Notes: generated by a model not told the origin, from the sequence alone. A stretch of 64,000 nucleotides of DNA from Lumbricus terrestris (GCA_949752735.1 OX457044.1:12821294-12885293), one strand, 5' to 3'; counted from the first letter of the stretch, positions 1-11,250 are shown. Numbers and translations are program-made.

Positions 1-639
1 TCACCTTCATACAGCTGGTGTAGCACGCCGTAAGATGCTAAGAGCTCAAATAAGGGTTCGTTAACCCATTAGTGCCCAAATGATGGTCGCATAAGTCACA
101 CATGTCAAATTGCTATTTCTATGTATTCTGAGTGAGACGAAGCTAAAAAATATTAAAATAATTAATTGCACATACGGCCACCAAATGGCACCTTGTTTCC
201 AAATGGGAACATTGGGCACAAATGAGTCTATTCCCAATGGGGAACATATCTTTAATTGACTCTGATTTCATCAGCAGATTATTATGACACATTTACGTAA
301 TCATTTGTATTGTGTTGCAGTACAAATGTATGTGTAAACCTCAAACATAGTAAACATAGTACATCCATCTAAGGCATTTATACTTGTACAGACTCAAAGT
401 CCACTGTCCGAACAACAAGGTATTGCGCAGAATTTTTTAATATGAAGTACTGAATGTCATTGCAGACGATATAGTGAAACAGTTACTCAATAATTTTCTC
501 TTTTCTTACAGTAAAACTTATTTCATGAAGTAAGATACATTATATTTAAAGCTCATGTAGACTTGAGAGACCAATGTGACGAAATAAGTTGCACAAAGTT
601 CTGTCATATGAATAATTACTGATCAATGATAACAGTTCT

Positions 640-2752
640 TAGTAAAAATGATATTTCTGTTCACAATGCAGATGCAGTTGAACACCACACTTTATGCATT
701 TTAGTCTACAGTTCTTCATGCAGAATCTGCATCTGGCTTGTTTCTCGTTTGATACAAGATGATGACTGTTCCATCCATGCGAACATCTGCAATTGGACGA
801 GGACCTGGACCTGTAACTTACTCTGCTCTGTTGGACTAGACAGTGTTCATCAAACTGCGGACAATGTAGCGATGAAATGAGAGCTGGTCAAATGTTCCTC
901 CTAACTCCACATGGATTCGCCAAGCTGCCACGGCAAGCATGTTGATTCCGTTCAGGAACAGTGGCCACCACCATTTCTTCGATCGAAATGTCGGTCGGTC
1001 TAACAGATCAACACCTCCCATGTGGCAGTTGTAATTGCTTATTATAATATTCGTTTACTCACATTCAATCTGACACACCGCAGAACGATTACAGGTACAA
1101 GTTATACGAAATACGACAAGCTTCGCACGACACGCAGGTCGGCTACAACAGGCTCGATATACTTAACACTAATGGCCTAAGTGTTCGAACGCTCCTGATC
1201 AGCCAAGCCAGGAGTGGGAGGGGCTATCTTTTATTTTCAGCAGATCCCGAGTCAAACAACGCAACAGCAAAGCGCCACTGGCAGCTAACAGAAAATTCAA
1301 ATAAATTTTTGCCCTGAGCGAGGCTTGAACCCGGGTCGCGATAATGACTCTCAGTTTATCGGCCAACGCTCTCTCCACTGAGCTACGGACCCCCCAATAT
1401 GTAACCATTATTACAGTCGGTTGTGGAACTTCCACACTTGCCTTTTTTGTTGTACTCCAACATCTGGCCTTACCGATTGAAGAAACCGTGTCGTAATTTG
1501 TAGCAACGGTGACACAGTGATTGTCATTCCACTTCACAGCGCCTACAAGACTACAATGCCATCAACTTGTTCCATGCTCTGTCTTTTTCATGACTTTCGT
1601 GTCTTGAAACTGACACTGTCTCAGTCGGTTTTCTCGAACTGTTCCTGTTGCTTTGATACTCAGAGTTTTGAGATGGGCGAGTAGATCAAGAGACGTGAAG
1701 AAATTGTCGAAGAACACTTCATGACACAGTGGGTTGTTGACCACTGACCATTCTGTGACATAGACCCTGCTTCTTGGATTGATTCTAGTCAACATTTTTG
1801 CCGCACTACACACTGAAGTTGTATGGATATCCAGAATCAGACGCCAAAACCCACAGCTTGTACCCAAAACCGATAGGTTTTGATCTTATAAACATTTTGG
1901 CCAAATGATGTCCAAAGTAAGGCACCTTCAATACTTAAAAAACGACTGAACATGCCGTGCTGCAGTAGTTTTGTGTTGATCTGAGAAATGAATGGTCGAA
2001 TTTTGTGTAGCTTGTCAGCTGGATCGACCTGGTCATTATCTGAAAGATGCAGGAACCGTTTAACATTACCGAAGTGGCTTCGGGGCATTCTGGACGACAC
2101 GAAGTTCATGTCTACATCTTCATCACGACACCAGTATAAACGTTCTCTTGGTAGGCTGTGATATCCACTGAAGGAAGATCAGTATTGCAATGAAGATGTT
2201 AAGGTCATGTTCATCCAGAATGAAGGACGGATTGTTTTTCTGTCTAGCATAACGTACAGTTTCGTCAATGATCAAACCCCGTAATTCATTATCATAGTAC
2301 ATGCGAAACAATTGCAACGGATTTCTGGGCAGCAAATGTGGATGAGATTCAGACAAAACTGTAAGTGGTTGCGAGTCTACAGGCTTCTCGTATTTGCACT
2401 TCTTTTTCCACTGTGGTGCTATAGGCTTTTTCGATTTCACACCTTTTCCAGGTTTCTGTTTCACAGTCTTTCTAACTTGTTCATATGTCATCTCGTCTTT
2501 ATGAAAATGAACGACAAGAGGACCAGCCACCTCTCCTGGTAATGAAGATGGTGATAGGTTGTCGTCATCCACTGTTTCTTCATCAGACACTGCACCAGCT
2601 GCTGATGGAGCGACAATGACTATATCAACAAGTCTATTATCAGATGCAGCTATTTCGCCAGCTTCCGATAATGTAGGCCTAGTGCACTCCACATCACTCT
2701 CATCACAACTTTCAGGGTCTATGTCCGAACCTTCCAAAACGGCTTTCAACAC
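640..2752 (-). pseudogene. piggyBac transposase pseudogene
   Basis: Reading the minus strand gives, in order: an acidic N-terminal region (2752-2123), a block with GYHSLPRERLYW (about 2160), SHFGNVKRFLHLSDNDQ and DKLHKIRPFI (2109-1837), VFFDNFFTSLDLL and IKATGTVREN (1867-1562), WNDNHCVTVATNY (1537-1405), then after a SINE insert MGGVDLLDRP and SKKWWWPLF (1021-836), and a C-terminal cysteine-rich zinc motif RCRFCMKNCRLKC near 740-650. FFDNFF and MGGVD hold two of the catalytic aspartates of the piggyBac DDE core. Frame changes near 2165, 1850 and 836, plus the SINE, inactivate it. Confidence 0.93.
1045..1405 (-). mobile_element. tRNA-derived SINE inserted in the piggyBac transposase
   Basis: On the minus strand a tRNA-like head reads GTCCGTAGCTCAGTGGAGAG (A box) and GGGTTCAAGCCTCGCTC (B box) near 1395-1315, followed by a non-tRNA body. 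The insertion lies between the transposase blocks PQPTVI and SNYNCHMGGVD, which are contiguous in intact piggyBac proteins. Edges are approximate because no clean target duplication was found. Confidence 0.75.
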
Positions 2753-3314
2753 CTCTGCTCCTGATTAGCTCCTCTTCACATCCTATGACAAGACACAACA
2801 GCCACATGCATAAATACATGTACGTATATTGGCAGGAAATGTCACATTGGCATGTGTTCCCATTTGGGAACAGACATCGTTTGTGCCCAATGTTCCCAAA
2901 TGGTAACACACACAAACTTCATGCCATTGCAAAGCATTAACCTCGCGATTCAGTATTATGAGCAAGACACTGGCAAGATGGTGTATTAAGTTAACTATTT
3001 TAGGCAAAAGTTATAAAAAATGATTATAGTACCTCTCGTGATGACATCATTTAGTATCTTGATGTCCGTAAACAAAAATCGCTACGTTTGCCGATGAAAC
3101 TGCGGACCGGAAATAGATATCTCTAAGAAAAATTTAGACAAATTAGCATATAAATAAGTAAGCAGGTGCTTTTATGTCTTTCTAAATAATAAAAAACCAT
3201 ATTGAACTAGATATGGACAGATGAAATGGGATTATTGGGCACTTACGGGTTAATTAGAGCAATCAGCAGTTTCTCACGGTCAGTTTGACAAGGTATATGG
3301 TTGTGGGGGAGAGT

Positions 3315-3583
3315 ACTTACTTACTTAGTACTTAGTTCTTCCTGTGCATGCCTGCACATCGGGCAACGCATCTCCACTCTTCTCTATCCATCGCCAGTTC
3401 CTCCGCCTCCTCCCATGTCAGCTCCAGGCGTCTTAGGTCGTGTCTAATTGTTTCTGGCCAGTTCTTCCTCGGTCTCCCTCGTTTTCTTCTTCCTCCCATA
3501 GCTCGAGGGTACGCGTGCCCTAAAATAGAATACGTTAAAATATGTACGTACCTTTCAAAAAATAAAATACGCGTATGATACAC
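3315..3583 (-). mobile_element. LINE fragment: C-terminal tail of reverse transcriptase
   Basis: The minus strand encodes KRGRPRKNWPETIRHDL followed by REEWRCVARCAGM and a stop. This is the GRPRxxW tail that ends many APE-type non-LTR reverse transcriptases. It is followed by a short (TAAG)n-like tail toward 3315. Only the last ~55 codons are recognisable. Confidence 0.75.
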
Positions 3584-3600
3584 GAAAAAAAAATTATGAC

Positions 3601-4283
3601 TTACTCGAGATGTTCAGCTATGTAGATTCCCATGGATCCAGACGTCCGCTTTTCCCGGAGGAAAAGCTTTCTGGCAAAGAGGACCATGTCCCTCACTCGC
3701 CTTGTTGAGAAGCCCATCACCAGAGGCCAGTGCTTGGCTTTCCCCGGGGAGGCGATCCGAAATGCAAAGGAGATGTCACTTACGCCGACTTGGAGGTTCA
3801 AAGTGCTGTTGCAGAGATGGAGAACCTCTGGGTAGTTTGATCCAGGAATGGATGATCCTCTCTGGGTTGAATCAGTGTAGTCTGTAGATGAAGCTTCTTC
3901 AAGGCCATGGATTACAATGTTGTTTAGTCTGGAGATGTTCTCCATTTCCTCGACCTTGCTATGCAGGATTAAGTTTTCAGCTTCAAGTGAGGACAGGCGA
4001 TGATTTTGTTCCTGTAGTTCGTCAGCGAGAACTTCCCGAGTCACCTTTCCCACGACTTTTTCGAGGTTTGCCGTGTATTTCGACATAATTCTCTCCACAA
4101 TGTCCTTAGCGGGGTCATACCGGTTTTTAGTTTATCCAATAAGACATCTGTTACGTGTTGGTCTTGTAGCATGTCTATCAGGTCCTCGGACTTAAATCCT
4201 TTTTTCGACATTGTACGCGATATTCGATAAACTAACGAAGTATTCCCCTCGAAGATGGTAACAAATGTTGTTTTGTAAGACAA
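3601..4283 (-). pseudogene. LINE ORF1-like protein with coiled coil
   Basis: Two overlapping minus-strand frames form one ORF1-type protein. The N-terminal part (4283-4041) contains KKGFKSEDLIDMLQD. The main part (4098-3601) has a leucine-rich coiled coil (QEQNHRLSSLEAENLILHSK), then NIVIHGLEE, then an RNA-binding-like region with DISFAFRI and STRRVRDMVLFARK. This layout is typical of the nucleic-acid chaperone encoded by L1/Tx1/CR1-type LINEs. One frameshift near 4090 breaks it. Confidence 0.7.
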
Positions 4284-4329
4284 CGACGGCTACTTTAAGC
4301 GGTTTATAGCTTTAAATTTTAGCGCTGGT

Positions 4330-5260
4330 CGTAATCCAACTTAGCCGGCCATCTTCTTCGTTTATATCCTCCAAGTTAATATCCAGTTCCTCCACTTCCT
4401 GCTCCATTTCTGTGTCGAGTATTTCGAGTCGCATGGTCCGCTCTGGGCAGTTCACGATGTTCTCAAAATGTTCCTTTCAGTGTTCCGCTTCCTCCTTCTG
4501 AGTTTTAGTTGCCTGCCCATCGCTCTTTTTTATTGGCAGGGTGTGCAACTGTGCATCTTTGTATTTCCTGCCAATTCTTTCACGATGTGGAACAGTCTTT
4601 TTGAATCTCCTCTTTCTGCTGCCACCTCGGCTTCCTCTGTTCGCTGTACAATATACCTGGTCTTGTCTCCTCTACATCTCTTCTTTATTTCTTTGTATTT
4701 TCTCTGTTTATTTCCCTTATTTCTTGTTGTTTGTCTCCCTTTTCGTTTCTCTGCTCCATTCTTTGCTTGAGTATCTTCCTTTCATCTATTGTCCTTCATG
4801 TTTCTTTGGAAATCCACTCTTCTCTTTTACTTCCTCTTTTGAAGCCAAGATTCTTTTCTCCGGTTTCCTTGACAGTGTCGCTCCAGTTCTGCCATCTCGC
4901 ATCCAGATTCTCCACCACCTGATCAGTATCTGTTTCTTCCTCCCTCTCCCAGTTCTCCAAGGCAATGAATTTGTTCTTTAGTTCTAAAGCATATTGCTGC
5001 TGCACTGCCTCTTTCAGCCTCTCCGTGTCCACAATCCTAGTTCTTTCCTTCTTTGTAAGTAGCTTGATTTTAATTTTTGCCATCAGCAAGTGGTGATCCG
5101 ATGCCACCCTGGTATCTCTCAACGACGACATCCATCGGCTAGAGATGCATATGTGGTCTATCTGATTTTTCGTATTTCCATCTGGGGCCGTCCATGTAAA
5201 CTTGTTTATTTTCCTATGCTTGAAAAATTCCCTCCAGTCTTTAGTCTGTTACTGCTGCTC
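4330..5260 (-). mobile_element. LINE fragment: end of AP-endonuclease domain and linker
   Basis: Minus-strand frames read FTWTAPDG, then KNQIDHICISSRW, then ASDHHLLMAKIKIKL (the catalytic SDHHL box of the APE-like nuclease), then an acidic linker to WISKET (4796) and HFENIVNCPERTM near 4440. The linker matches the region between nuclease and reverse transcriptase. The polymerase itself is absent, so the copy is truncated at both ends. Confidence 0.8.
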
Positions 5261-5479
5261 AGTAGTCTGAGAGTAATAGATCTTAAAGGATAGGTTGTCT
5301 CACGGTAACTCCTTGTAGGTATTTCCTATAGATGACCAATTGGCCATCTAGCCAGTAGCAAATGATGGCTATACAAAATCTGCTTCAAGTTTATTGTTTA
5401 ACTAGCTGTTTGTCCCTCATAAGACAGTCCTGCTCACTGTGCCCTCCTAAGCTCACTAGGCTCTCTTGTGCTCATTGTG

Positions 5480-5602
5480 TGTGCCCTCTTTTGCTCTTTG
5501 CTTCTTTCTGCTCTCTTTTGCTCACTGTGCTCTTGTGTCTACTGTGCTTTGTTGTGCTCACAGTGCTCTCTTCTGCTAACTCTGCTCTCTTCTGCTCACT
5601 GA
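5480..5602. repeat. Minisatellite built on CTCTTTTGCTCACTGTG
   Basis: About seven imperfect units of 15-18 bases of the type CTCT(T)CTGCTCACTGTGC. The flanks 5261-5479 and 5603-5761 hold nothing recognisable. Confidence 0.75.
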
Positions 5603-5761
5603 GCAGTTCTCTTTGGTGAATGATTTAACATACTGAGTAACAAGAGAAATCTTGTGACTTCTATGGGTGACTGACTACTTTCTGGCTTCCAGTCTTGAGA
5701 GACCTCTAGCAGTGTCATTCTTACTCGAGCCAACTCCAAAGTGACTTGGAAAAAAGATATA

Positions 5762-6927
5762 CAGGGTGCGCAAAAAAAAGACCCCCCCCTTAGGTTTTTT
5801 GCCAATATCTTGACCGAAAGTAAGAATTTCCAAATTAAATTTTGCAGACTTATAGATAATTCATATTTACACATTATAGCCAGATTTCATCAAAATATTT
5901 CAAACACGACAAACGTTACACCACTTTTAGTGAGGTCACCCACTGTTTTTTGACGATTCAAAAACGTGATGCAACAAAAAGTAACAAAAAACCAATCTAA
6001 TTATTCTGGCCAATATATTGGCCAAAAGTAAGAATATCGAAATGAAATTTTTCAGGCTTAAAGACAATTCATATCTGTACATGATGGTCAGATTTCATCA
6101 AAATATTTAAAACAGAGCAAATGTTATACCACTTTTAGGGAGGTCACCCACCGATTTTTGACGATTCAAAAACGAAACGCAGCAAAAAAGTAACAAAACC
6201 ACGATTTTTTTCTCATCTCACATAATTGGTATCAAATAGCCTTGATATTGCCAGATGATCATTATTATTACTATTTAAGGAAGAAACAGGGTACCAGCGT
6301 AGCTGTGCGTCACTGAGAAGTCACTTAGCAAGATGACAGTCAAATTGGTAAATAAGGAATCTGTCAGATTAATCAACAGGTCCATCAAGAACTTTGCAAA
6401 GAGACTCAAAAGAAGTTTTGGCACTGGTGGTGGGCACATTGAACACAAGTTGTGAAGCACTACCAAGTTTATTTGACAACAGTTATTTGAGATGAGACTT
6501 AATAAAATCGTGTCTTTGTTACTTTTTGTTGCATTTCGTTTTTGAATCATCAAAAAACGGTGGGTGGCCTCACTAAAAGTGGTATAACATTTTTCTGTTT
6601 GAAATATTTTGATGAAATCTGGCCATCATGTGTAAATATGAATTGTCTTTGAGCATGTAAAATTTCATTTCGATATTCCTACTTCTGGCCATGATATTGG
6701 CAAAAAACCTAATTTTTTTACGTTTCGTTTTTGAATCATCAACAAACGGTTGGTGATCTCACTAAAAGTGATGTTACTTTTGTTCTGTTTGAAATATTTT
6801 GATAAAATCTGGCCATAATGTGTAAATATGAATTGTCTATAAGTCTGTAAAATTTCATTTGTAAATTCTTACTTTTGGTCAAGATGTGGGCAAAAAACCT
6901 AGGGGATCTTTTTTTAGGCGCACCCTG
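5762..6927. mobile_element. Large fold-back DNA element, TA target
   Basis: The left arm (5762 to about 6350) and right arm (about 6480-6927) are inverted copies sharing CAGGGTGCGC at the tips, AAAACCTA, GAATTGTCT, CCACTTTTAG and the phrase GAGGTCACCCAC. The tips are bordered by TA on both sides, the target of Tc1/mariner elements. There are internal partial duplications of the arm. No transposase is visible. Confidence 0.82.
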
Positions 6928-7404
6928 TAGATTAGCAGCCTCAAGTGGTAACTACTGACTGGCTCTACCTTAGGTTATCCGTAATGTTTTGTTCACACTC
7001 ATCTCCCCATCCCACTCCACCTTGCTAGAAAAGTTGTCAACAAAATGGAATTAATAAGATTGTCTTCTAGAATAGTTTGTAGGTACAAACGTTCTGCAAA
7101 TTATGGGCATTTTATACTCGCTTAGAACACGTACTTCGTTGCAGTGTGTACCTATGTGCAGAAAAGGGCAGTAGCTTAATTTTTCAGGCAGTCACTGTAT
7201 GGAAATATTTGACCAAAATCAAAATATTTTTCTACTTACCTACCCATTTTTTTGGAGCTCTGTTACTTGAAATACACAATTAATTTTTTTTGGCCTAACA
7301 AACTGTCTGTAGGTCAAAGATGATGAAATCATTAATTCTGTCAGATGCCAGGTGATTGGTATAGGAGCTGCAGGTAAACAACTATAAAAATTATAAGAAA
7401 GAGT
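6928..7404. other. Unassigned AT-rich sequence
   Basis: No reading frame, repeat structure or recognisable element seen. Confidence 0.5.
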
Positions 7405-7645
7405 AATGGATACCACACTGGCGTAGAGAGCGAGAGGTACCGCGTTTGAGCCCCCCGTTGGGAGGATATGCTTTGTAGGCTGCTATTAGCGCCATGTTTT
7501 GCAGGCTGTCTGCTCAGTTGGTATAGTTAAAATTTGTGTATTCTGTAATCTCCGTTCTTGTGAATTGTTTAAAACTGCATAATTCTACACTGTAACCGGT
7601 TGCGTTCTGTCAACCGGATTGTTTAATAAACAAAAATTATTATTA
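7405..7645 (+). mobile_element. tRNA-derived SINE, copy 1 (family A)
   Basis: The head has an A-box-like ACTGGCGTAGAGAGCG and a B-box-like CGCGTTTGAGCCCCC. The body is shared with the reverse-oriented copy at 9770-10045 (TGCAGGCTGTCTG, GTATTCTGTAATCT, GGTTGCGTTCTGTCAACC). It ends with AATAAACAAAAATTATTATT. Two independent copies with one start and one tail support a genuine retroposon family. Confidence 0.85.
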
Positions 7646-8065
7646 ATTGATGATAGTTAAACCATAGAACATCCAGGAGACCTTGAGACATCAATGGACT
7701 TAAGGGCCTCCCCTTTGTTGGTTCTGGTCATACCTCTCTGATTGGACCCAAATGGTTATATCTGGTAACTCCGGAGTCTAATTGATCCATGTTAACTGGG
7801 TTTGCTCAGAGCTCCTTCCTTGGGCCTCCTATTTGTTCTATTGTAGCTGACATCTCTCTTTTCATAATCTCTGATAATGTGCAGACATTTGTCCACGCTT
7901 CCCCATAATTTCAGTTGCTTTCAGTCATAGAGAGTATTCGATCTCTCTCTAATCACCTTCACTCCTCGACGTTGTCTAATCACTTTGCCCTAATGCTTCT
8001 AAGACTCAATTTATATTTTTATAACAATTTTATGCGGGATATGGGTAGGCCTACCTACCTCAATA
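7646..8065. other. Unassigned sequence between SINE and LINE
   Basis: No coding or repeat signal recognised, apart from one TAGGCCTA palindrome at 8046-8053. Confidence 0.45.
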
Positions 8066-9185
8066 TTTGGTTGGATTCTCAATCCAGCCAAATATGCTTC
8101 CTTCTCCATCCAATCCTGTGAACTTGCTGATTCCCTCCCAGAAATCCTCCAGAAGTGCTATGTCGTCTGCTAAGTTCAGATCTGCAAGCTTCTCATCTCC
8201 TCTCCATTCCAATCCCCATCTCCCCTCCTTCATCTTAATACCCAATCAATCATTAGTAGGCAGCTGCGACAAGGACAAGGACATAAGAGTCAGACTAGGA
8301 AAGGCCAATGCCACGTTCGGAGGATTAGACAACATATGGAGGAATAAAGGATTAACCCTCTCACCCCTATAGCCCCACAGCAAGCGGAACGCCCACCCGA
8401 TGGCCCTGAGCAAAAAGTATATAATATATATATAATATATAATAATATATAATATAATAAATATATAATAATATATAATATATATATAATAATATATATA
8501 ATATAATATATAATAATATAATATAATAATATATATAATATATATATATAATAATAATAATATATAATAATATATAATAATAATATATAATAATAATAAT
8601 ATATAATAGTAATAATAATATAATAATATAATATAATAATAATATAATATAATTATATATATAATATATATATATATATAATAATAATATAATAATATAT
8701 ATAATATATATATAATAATATATATATATAATAATATATAATATATATATAATATATATAATAATATATAATATATATATATAATATATATATTTATATA
8801 TAATATATATAATAATATATATATATAATATAATATATAATAATATATAATAATAATATATAATAATAAATTATATATAATAATAATAATAATATATAAT
8901 AATAATAATATATAATAGTAAGTAAACCAATAAGCCACGGTTTATATGTTGAAGCCTCTATAGCGGCCTTACGGGTATTTGTCAAAGACCACCAAGCCGC
9001 TATAGCGGCCATACGGGGCAAGAGGGTTAAGCCTAACAACAAAGACACGATTATACAAAGCCTTGGTTCTGATAACATTGCTCTGTGGATCGGAGACATG
9101 GTCTGTGACTAAAGCTAATCTGAGGAAGTTAGAGGTGACACATCATAAATGGCAGAGAAAGATATTAGTGGTCACTTGGAGAGAT
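8066..9185 (+). mobile_element. 5'-inverted LINE reverse-transcriptase copy, split by a MITE
   Basis: The minus strand of 8066-8245 encodes ADLNLADDIALLEDFWEGI, the polymerase catalytic box. From about 8253 the plus strand encodes DKDIRVRLGKANATF and NIWRNKGL, the next part of the same protein, and at 9027-9185 it continues TTKTRLYKALVLITLLCGSE and TWSVTKANLRKLEV. The 5' part is therefore inverted relative to the 3' part, the pattern of twin-primed LINE integration. Bases 8356-9026 are a later insertion. Confidence 0.82.
8356..9026. mobile_element. TTAA-target MITE with long (AT)/(AAT) core
   Basis: TTAA at 8352-8355 and 9027-9030 flank ends CCCTCTCACCCC and, reversed, CCCTCTTGCCCC. Removing the element restores an open reverse-transcriptase frame (NKGL then SLTTKTR), which proves the insertion boundaries. 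The core 8410-8925 is almost wholly ATATAATAAT-type sequence. Near the right end GCTATAGCGGCC(A/T)TACGGG occurs twice. Ends and target fit a non-autonomous piggyBac-like element. Confidence 0.88.
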
Positions 9186-9655
9186 AAGATTAAAAAATCT
9201 TATACTATAAATCTAAGTTTGCTATTGTTCTCTTGTGTGTATGTATGTCCGTCCCAAGAAAGGCTCTGAAACCATATGCATTCGAATGATGAAACATTTT
9301 TTACATACTCTTACACGGATTTGTAGGTCAGCCTGACTTTTTCAGCGCTCAATTCACTTTAAAAACCTGAGATATGAGCGTTTTAATTCGACGCATAGTT
9401 AGCACTCTAACTAAAAATTCCTCTAAAATTTCATCCCATTCGGAAACCGCCATTTTCATTATCGCCCATCGCAGTTAAACATTGCTGTTTAACTGCCACA
9501 CGCCACAATGGTTTTTAAGTCAATCAAGCCCAATTTAGATAAATTACCAGGATTTTGTCAAAATTTGCGCAAAAAATCGCGCGGATTGCCAAGTTTTGCG
9601 CTGTTGCGCGAAACCTGGAATTTTGCGCAGAATTTCCACTGCGCAAGATCGCGAA
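9186..9655. other. Unassigned intergenic sequence
   Basis: No recognisable gene or repeat. A GCGC-containing stretch at 9565-9650 (repeated TTTTGCGC words) is mildly repetitive. Confidence 0.4.
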
Positions 9656-9769
9656 TTTCTGGGGGGCCTAATTATAAAGTTGCTCATTATAAAGGAGCTG
9701 GTATAAAGGGGCCATTATAACGGAGTCGTTGCTAAAAGGGGATACACACAGGTATAGGCCGTTATAACG
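9656..9769. repeat. Short iterated TTATAAAGG / TTATAACGG motif region
   Basis: Several units such as CTCATTATAAAGGAGC, GGGGCCATTATAACGGAG and GGCCGTTATAACGG follow each other. It may be the terminus of a non-autonomous element, but no partner end was found. Confidence 0.4.
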
Positions 9770-10045
9770 GTATTATAATAATAATAATAATTTTTTTCTT
9801 TTCTTTATTGAACACTAATGGTTGACAGAACGCAACCAGTTACAGTGTACAATTATGCAGTTGAAACAATTTACAGTAACTCAGATTACAGAATACATAA
9901 ATCTTAACTAACTAACTGAACAGACAGCCTGCAATACATGTTGCTAATAGTAGCCTACAAAGCATGTCCGCCCAATGAGGGCTCGAACTCGTTACCTCTT
10001 GCTCTCTACACCAGCAAGGCAAATTTTCCCATATCAACTCCAATG
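9770..10045 (-). mobile_element. tRNA-derived SINE, copy 2 (family A)
   Basis: Reverse complement of the 7405-7645 family: head GGTGTAGAGAGCAAGAGG and B box CGAGTTCGAGCCC, body TGCAGGCTGTCTG and GTATTCTGTAATCT, then AATAAAGAAAAG and (ATT)n toward 9775. Its B box is closer to the tRNA consensus than that of copy 1. Confidence 0.87.
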
Positions 10046-10409
10046 CGCCCATCAATTCTCTTACTGCTCTTGGTTTTGGCTGCAGATTGTGATATTTCTC
10101 CAGCATAGCTCTCCGCAATTGACTATCAACCCATCGGGTTCAAATCCGGAGATTTGGGGCCATTGGCATTCTCAATAAAACCAGAACAATCGACATTGAG
10201 CCGATCTCCATTCATTTACGGCAAATCTCTTAAATCTCAACTTAACTCGTAATTTTTGCGCTCTCACTGTTTATCAGAGTAAAGGTTGCTCATAGCCTTA
10301 TATCTCCAGTGTCCTGCTCAAGAGGTGTCTGAATAAACATTTTGTCTGTCATTGACACCTTGGCCATTTTAATTTTTTTTTAGACATTTGAATTTCATTG
10401 CCTTTATAG
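10046..10409. other. Unassigned sequence with one isolated B-box-like motif
   Basis: GGGTTCAAATCCGG near 10134-10147 resembles a tRNA B box, but the upstream sequence does not fold as a tRNA. Otherwise nothing is recognised. Confidence 0.35.
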
Positions 10410-11250
10410 CAAAATTATGAATCTGACAGATTCCTTATTTATCAATCAACCAATCGTAGTTTATATAGCGCCCCTTCAAGGTACCTACTCAGAGACGCTT
10501 CCGACCGAGATCAAGCGGGAAAAAACAGTCTTCAACAGTTTGTGAAATTGAGAACAGCTTGGGAGGTGTCGCATAGTCAAAGGAAGTCCATTTCAGGTTG
10601 TTGGACCAACCACAGAGAATGAACGCCTATGCATTGTTGCAGAGCGAGTGAAAGGAACCATTAAGTCACCATGGACAGCAGAGCGCTGTGCGCGGTGGCC
10701 TATGCAAGTGGAAAGAGGGAGGCAAAGCTTACACAGATAAAGGGTGCCCAGCCTGATAAGCATCGCCACACCAAAGATGCAATCCTAACTGAGATGCGCT
10801 GCAGGAAAGGAAGCCAGTGCAAGACCTCAGGCATATATTGGGATTCACAGTTGTACCTGGTGAACCCCCCAATAAGTAACAACTTGCCAAAATATATACC
10901 AACTTGATTGTCATCTTGCTAAATGACTTCGCAGTGATCTGCGGCTACGCTGGTACCCTGTTTCTGTTTAAAATAGTAGTAATAATGATCATCTGGCTAT
11001 GTCAGGGCTATTTGATAACAATATTTGAGATGAGACTTAATAAAATCGTGTTTTTGCTACTTTTTGTCCAAAAAACGGTGGGTGGCCTCACTAAAAGTGG
11101 TATAACTTTTGTTCTGTTCGAAATATTTTGATGAAATCTGACCATCATGTGTAAATATGAATTGTCTTTAAGACTGTAACATTTTATTTCAAAATTCTTA
11201 CTTTCGGTCAAGATATTGGCAAAAACCTTGGGTTTTTTTTGCGCACCCTG
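10410..11250. mobile_element. Second copy of the TA-target fold-back family, one arm
   Basis: Bases 10906-11250 match the right arm of the 5762-6927 element (GGTGGGTGGCCTCACTAAAA, TAAATATGAATTGTCTTTAAG, GCGCACCCTG then TA). AATCTGACAGATTCCTTATTT at 10417-10437 matches the centre of that element reversed. The two parts are separated by an L2 fragment (10440-10905). The left end is not clear. Confidence 0.75.
10440..10905 (-). mobile_element. L2-like LINE 3' fragment inserted in the fold-back element
   Basis: Starts at the 3' end with CAATCAACCAATCG and TATATAGCGCCCCTTCAAGG, the hallmark 3' terminus of this window's L2 family. The minus strand encodes VLHWLPFLQRISVRIASL, the C-terminal reverse-transcriptase motif. 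Comparison with 6351 gives the empty site (CCTTATTTACCAATTTGAC), so the fragment clearly entered later. Confidence 0.82.

Larger units (their letters stand above)
65..3249 (-). mobile_element. piggyBac-type DNA transposon (decayed, with SINE insert)
   Basis: TTAA at 61-64 and 3250-3253 flank matching terminal inverted repeats (CCCATTAGTGCCCAA on the left, CCCGTAAGTGCCCAA when the right end is reversed). A longer subterminal inverted repeat, CCATTTGGGAACATTGGGCA in consensus, lies near 196-222 and 2862-2902. TTAA target duplication and CCC termini define the piggyBac superfamily. The interior encodes a broken transposase on the minus strand. Confidence 0.93.

Noticed and set aside
7313..7375. 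Possible missing N-terminal SGF29 exon between TGTAG and CAGGTGATT
   Set aside because: The open translation (KDDEIINSVRCQ) does not resemble the N-terminal coiled coil of SGF29.
8246..9099. Minus-strand Tyr/Ile-rich open frames of 100-230 codons
   Set aside because: Translation of the ATATAATAAT core of the TTAA-target MITE.
10100..10150. Possible tRNA gene around GGGTTCAAATCCGG
   Set aside because: No A box at the right spacing and no cloverleaf; a single B-box-like word is not enough.
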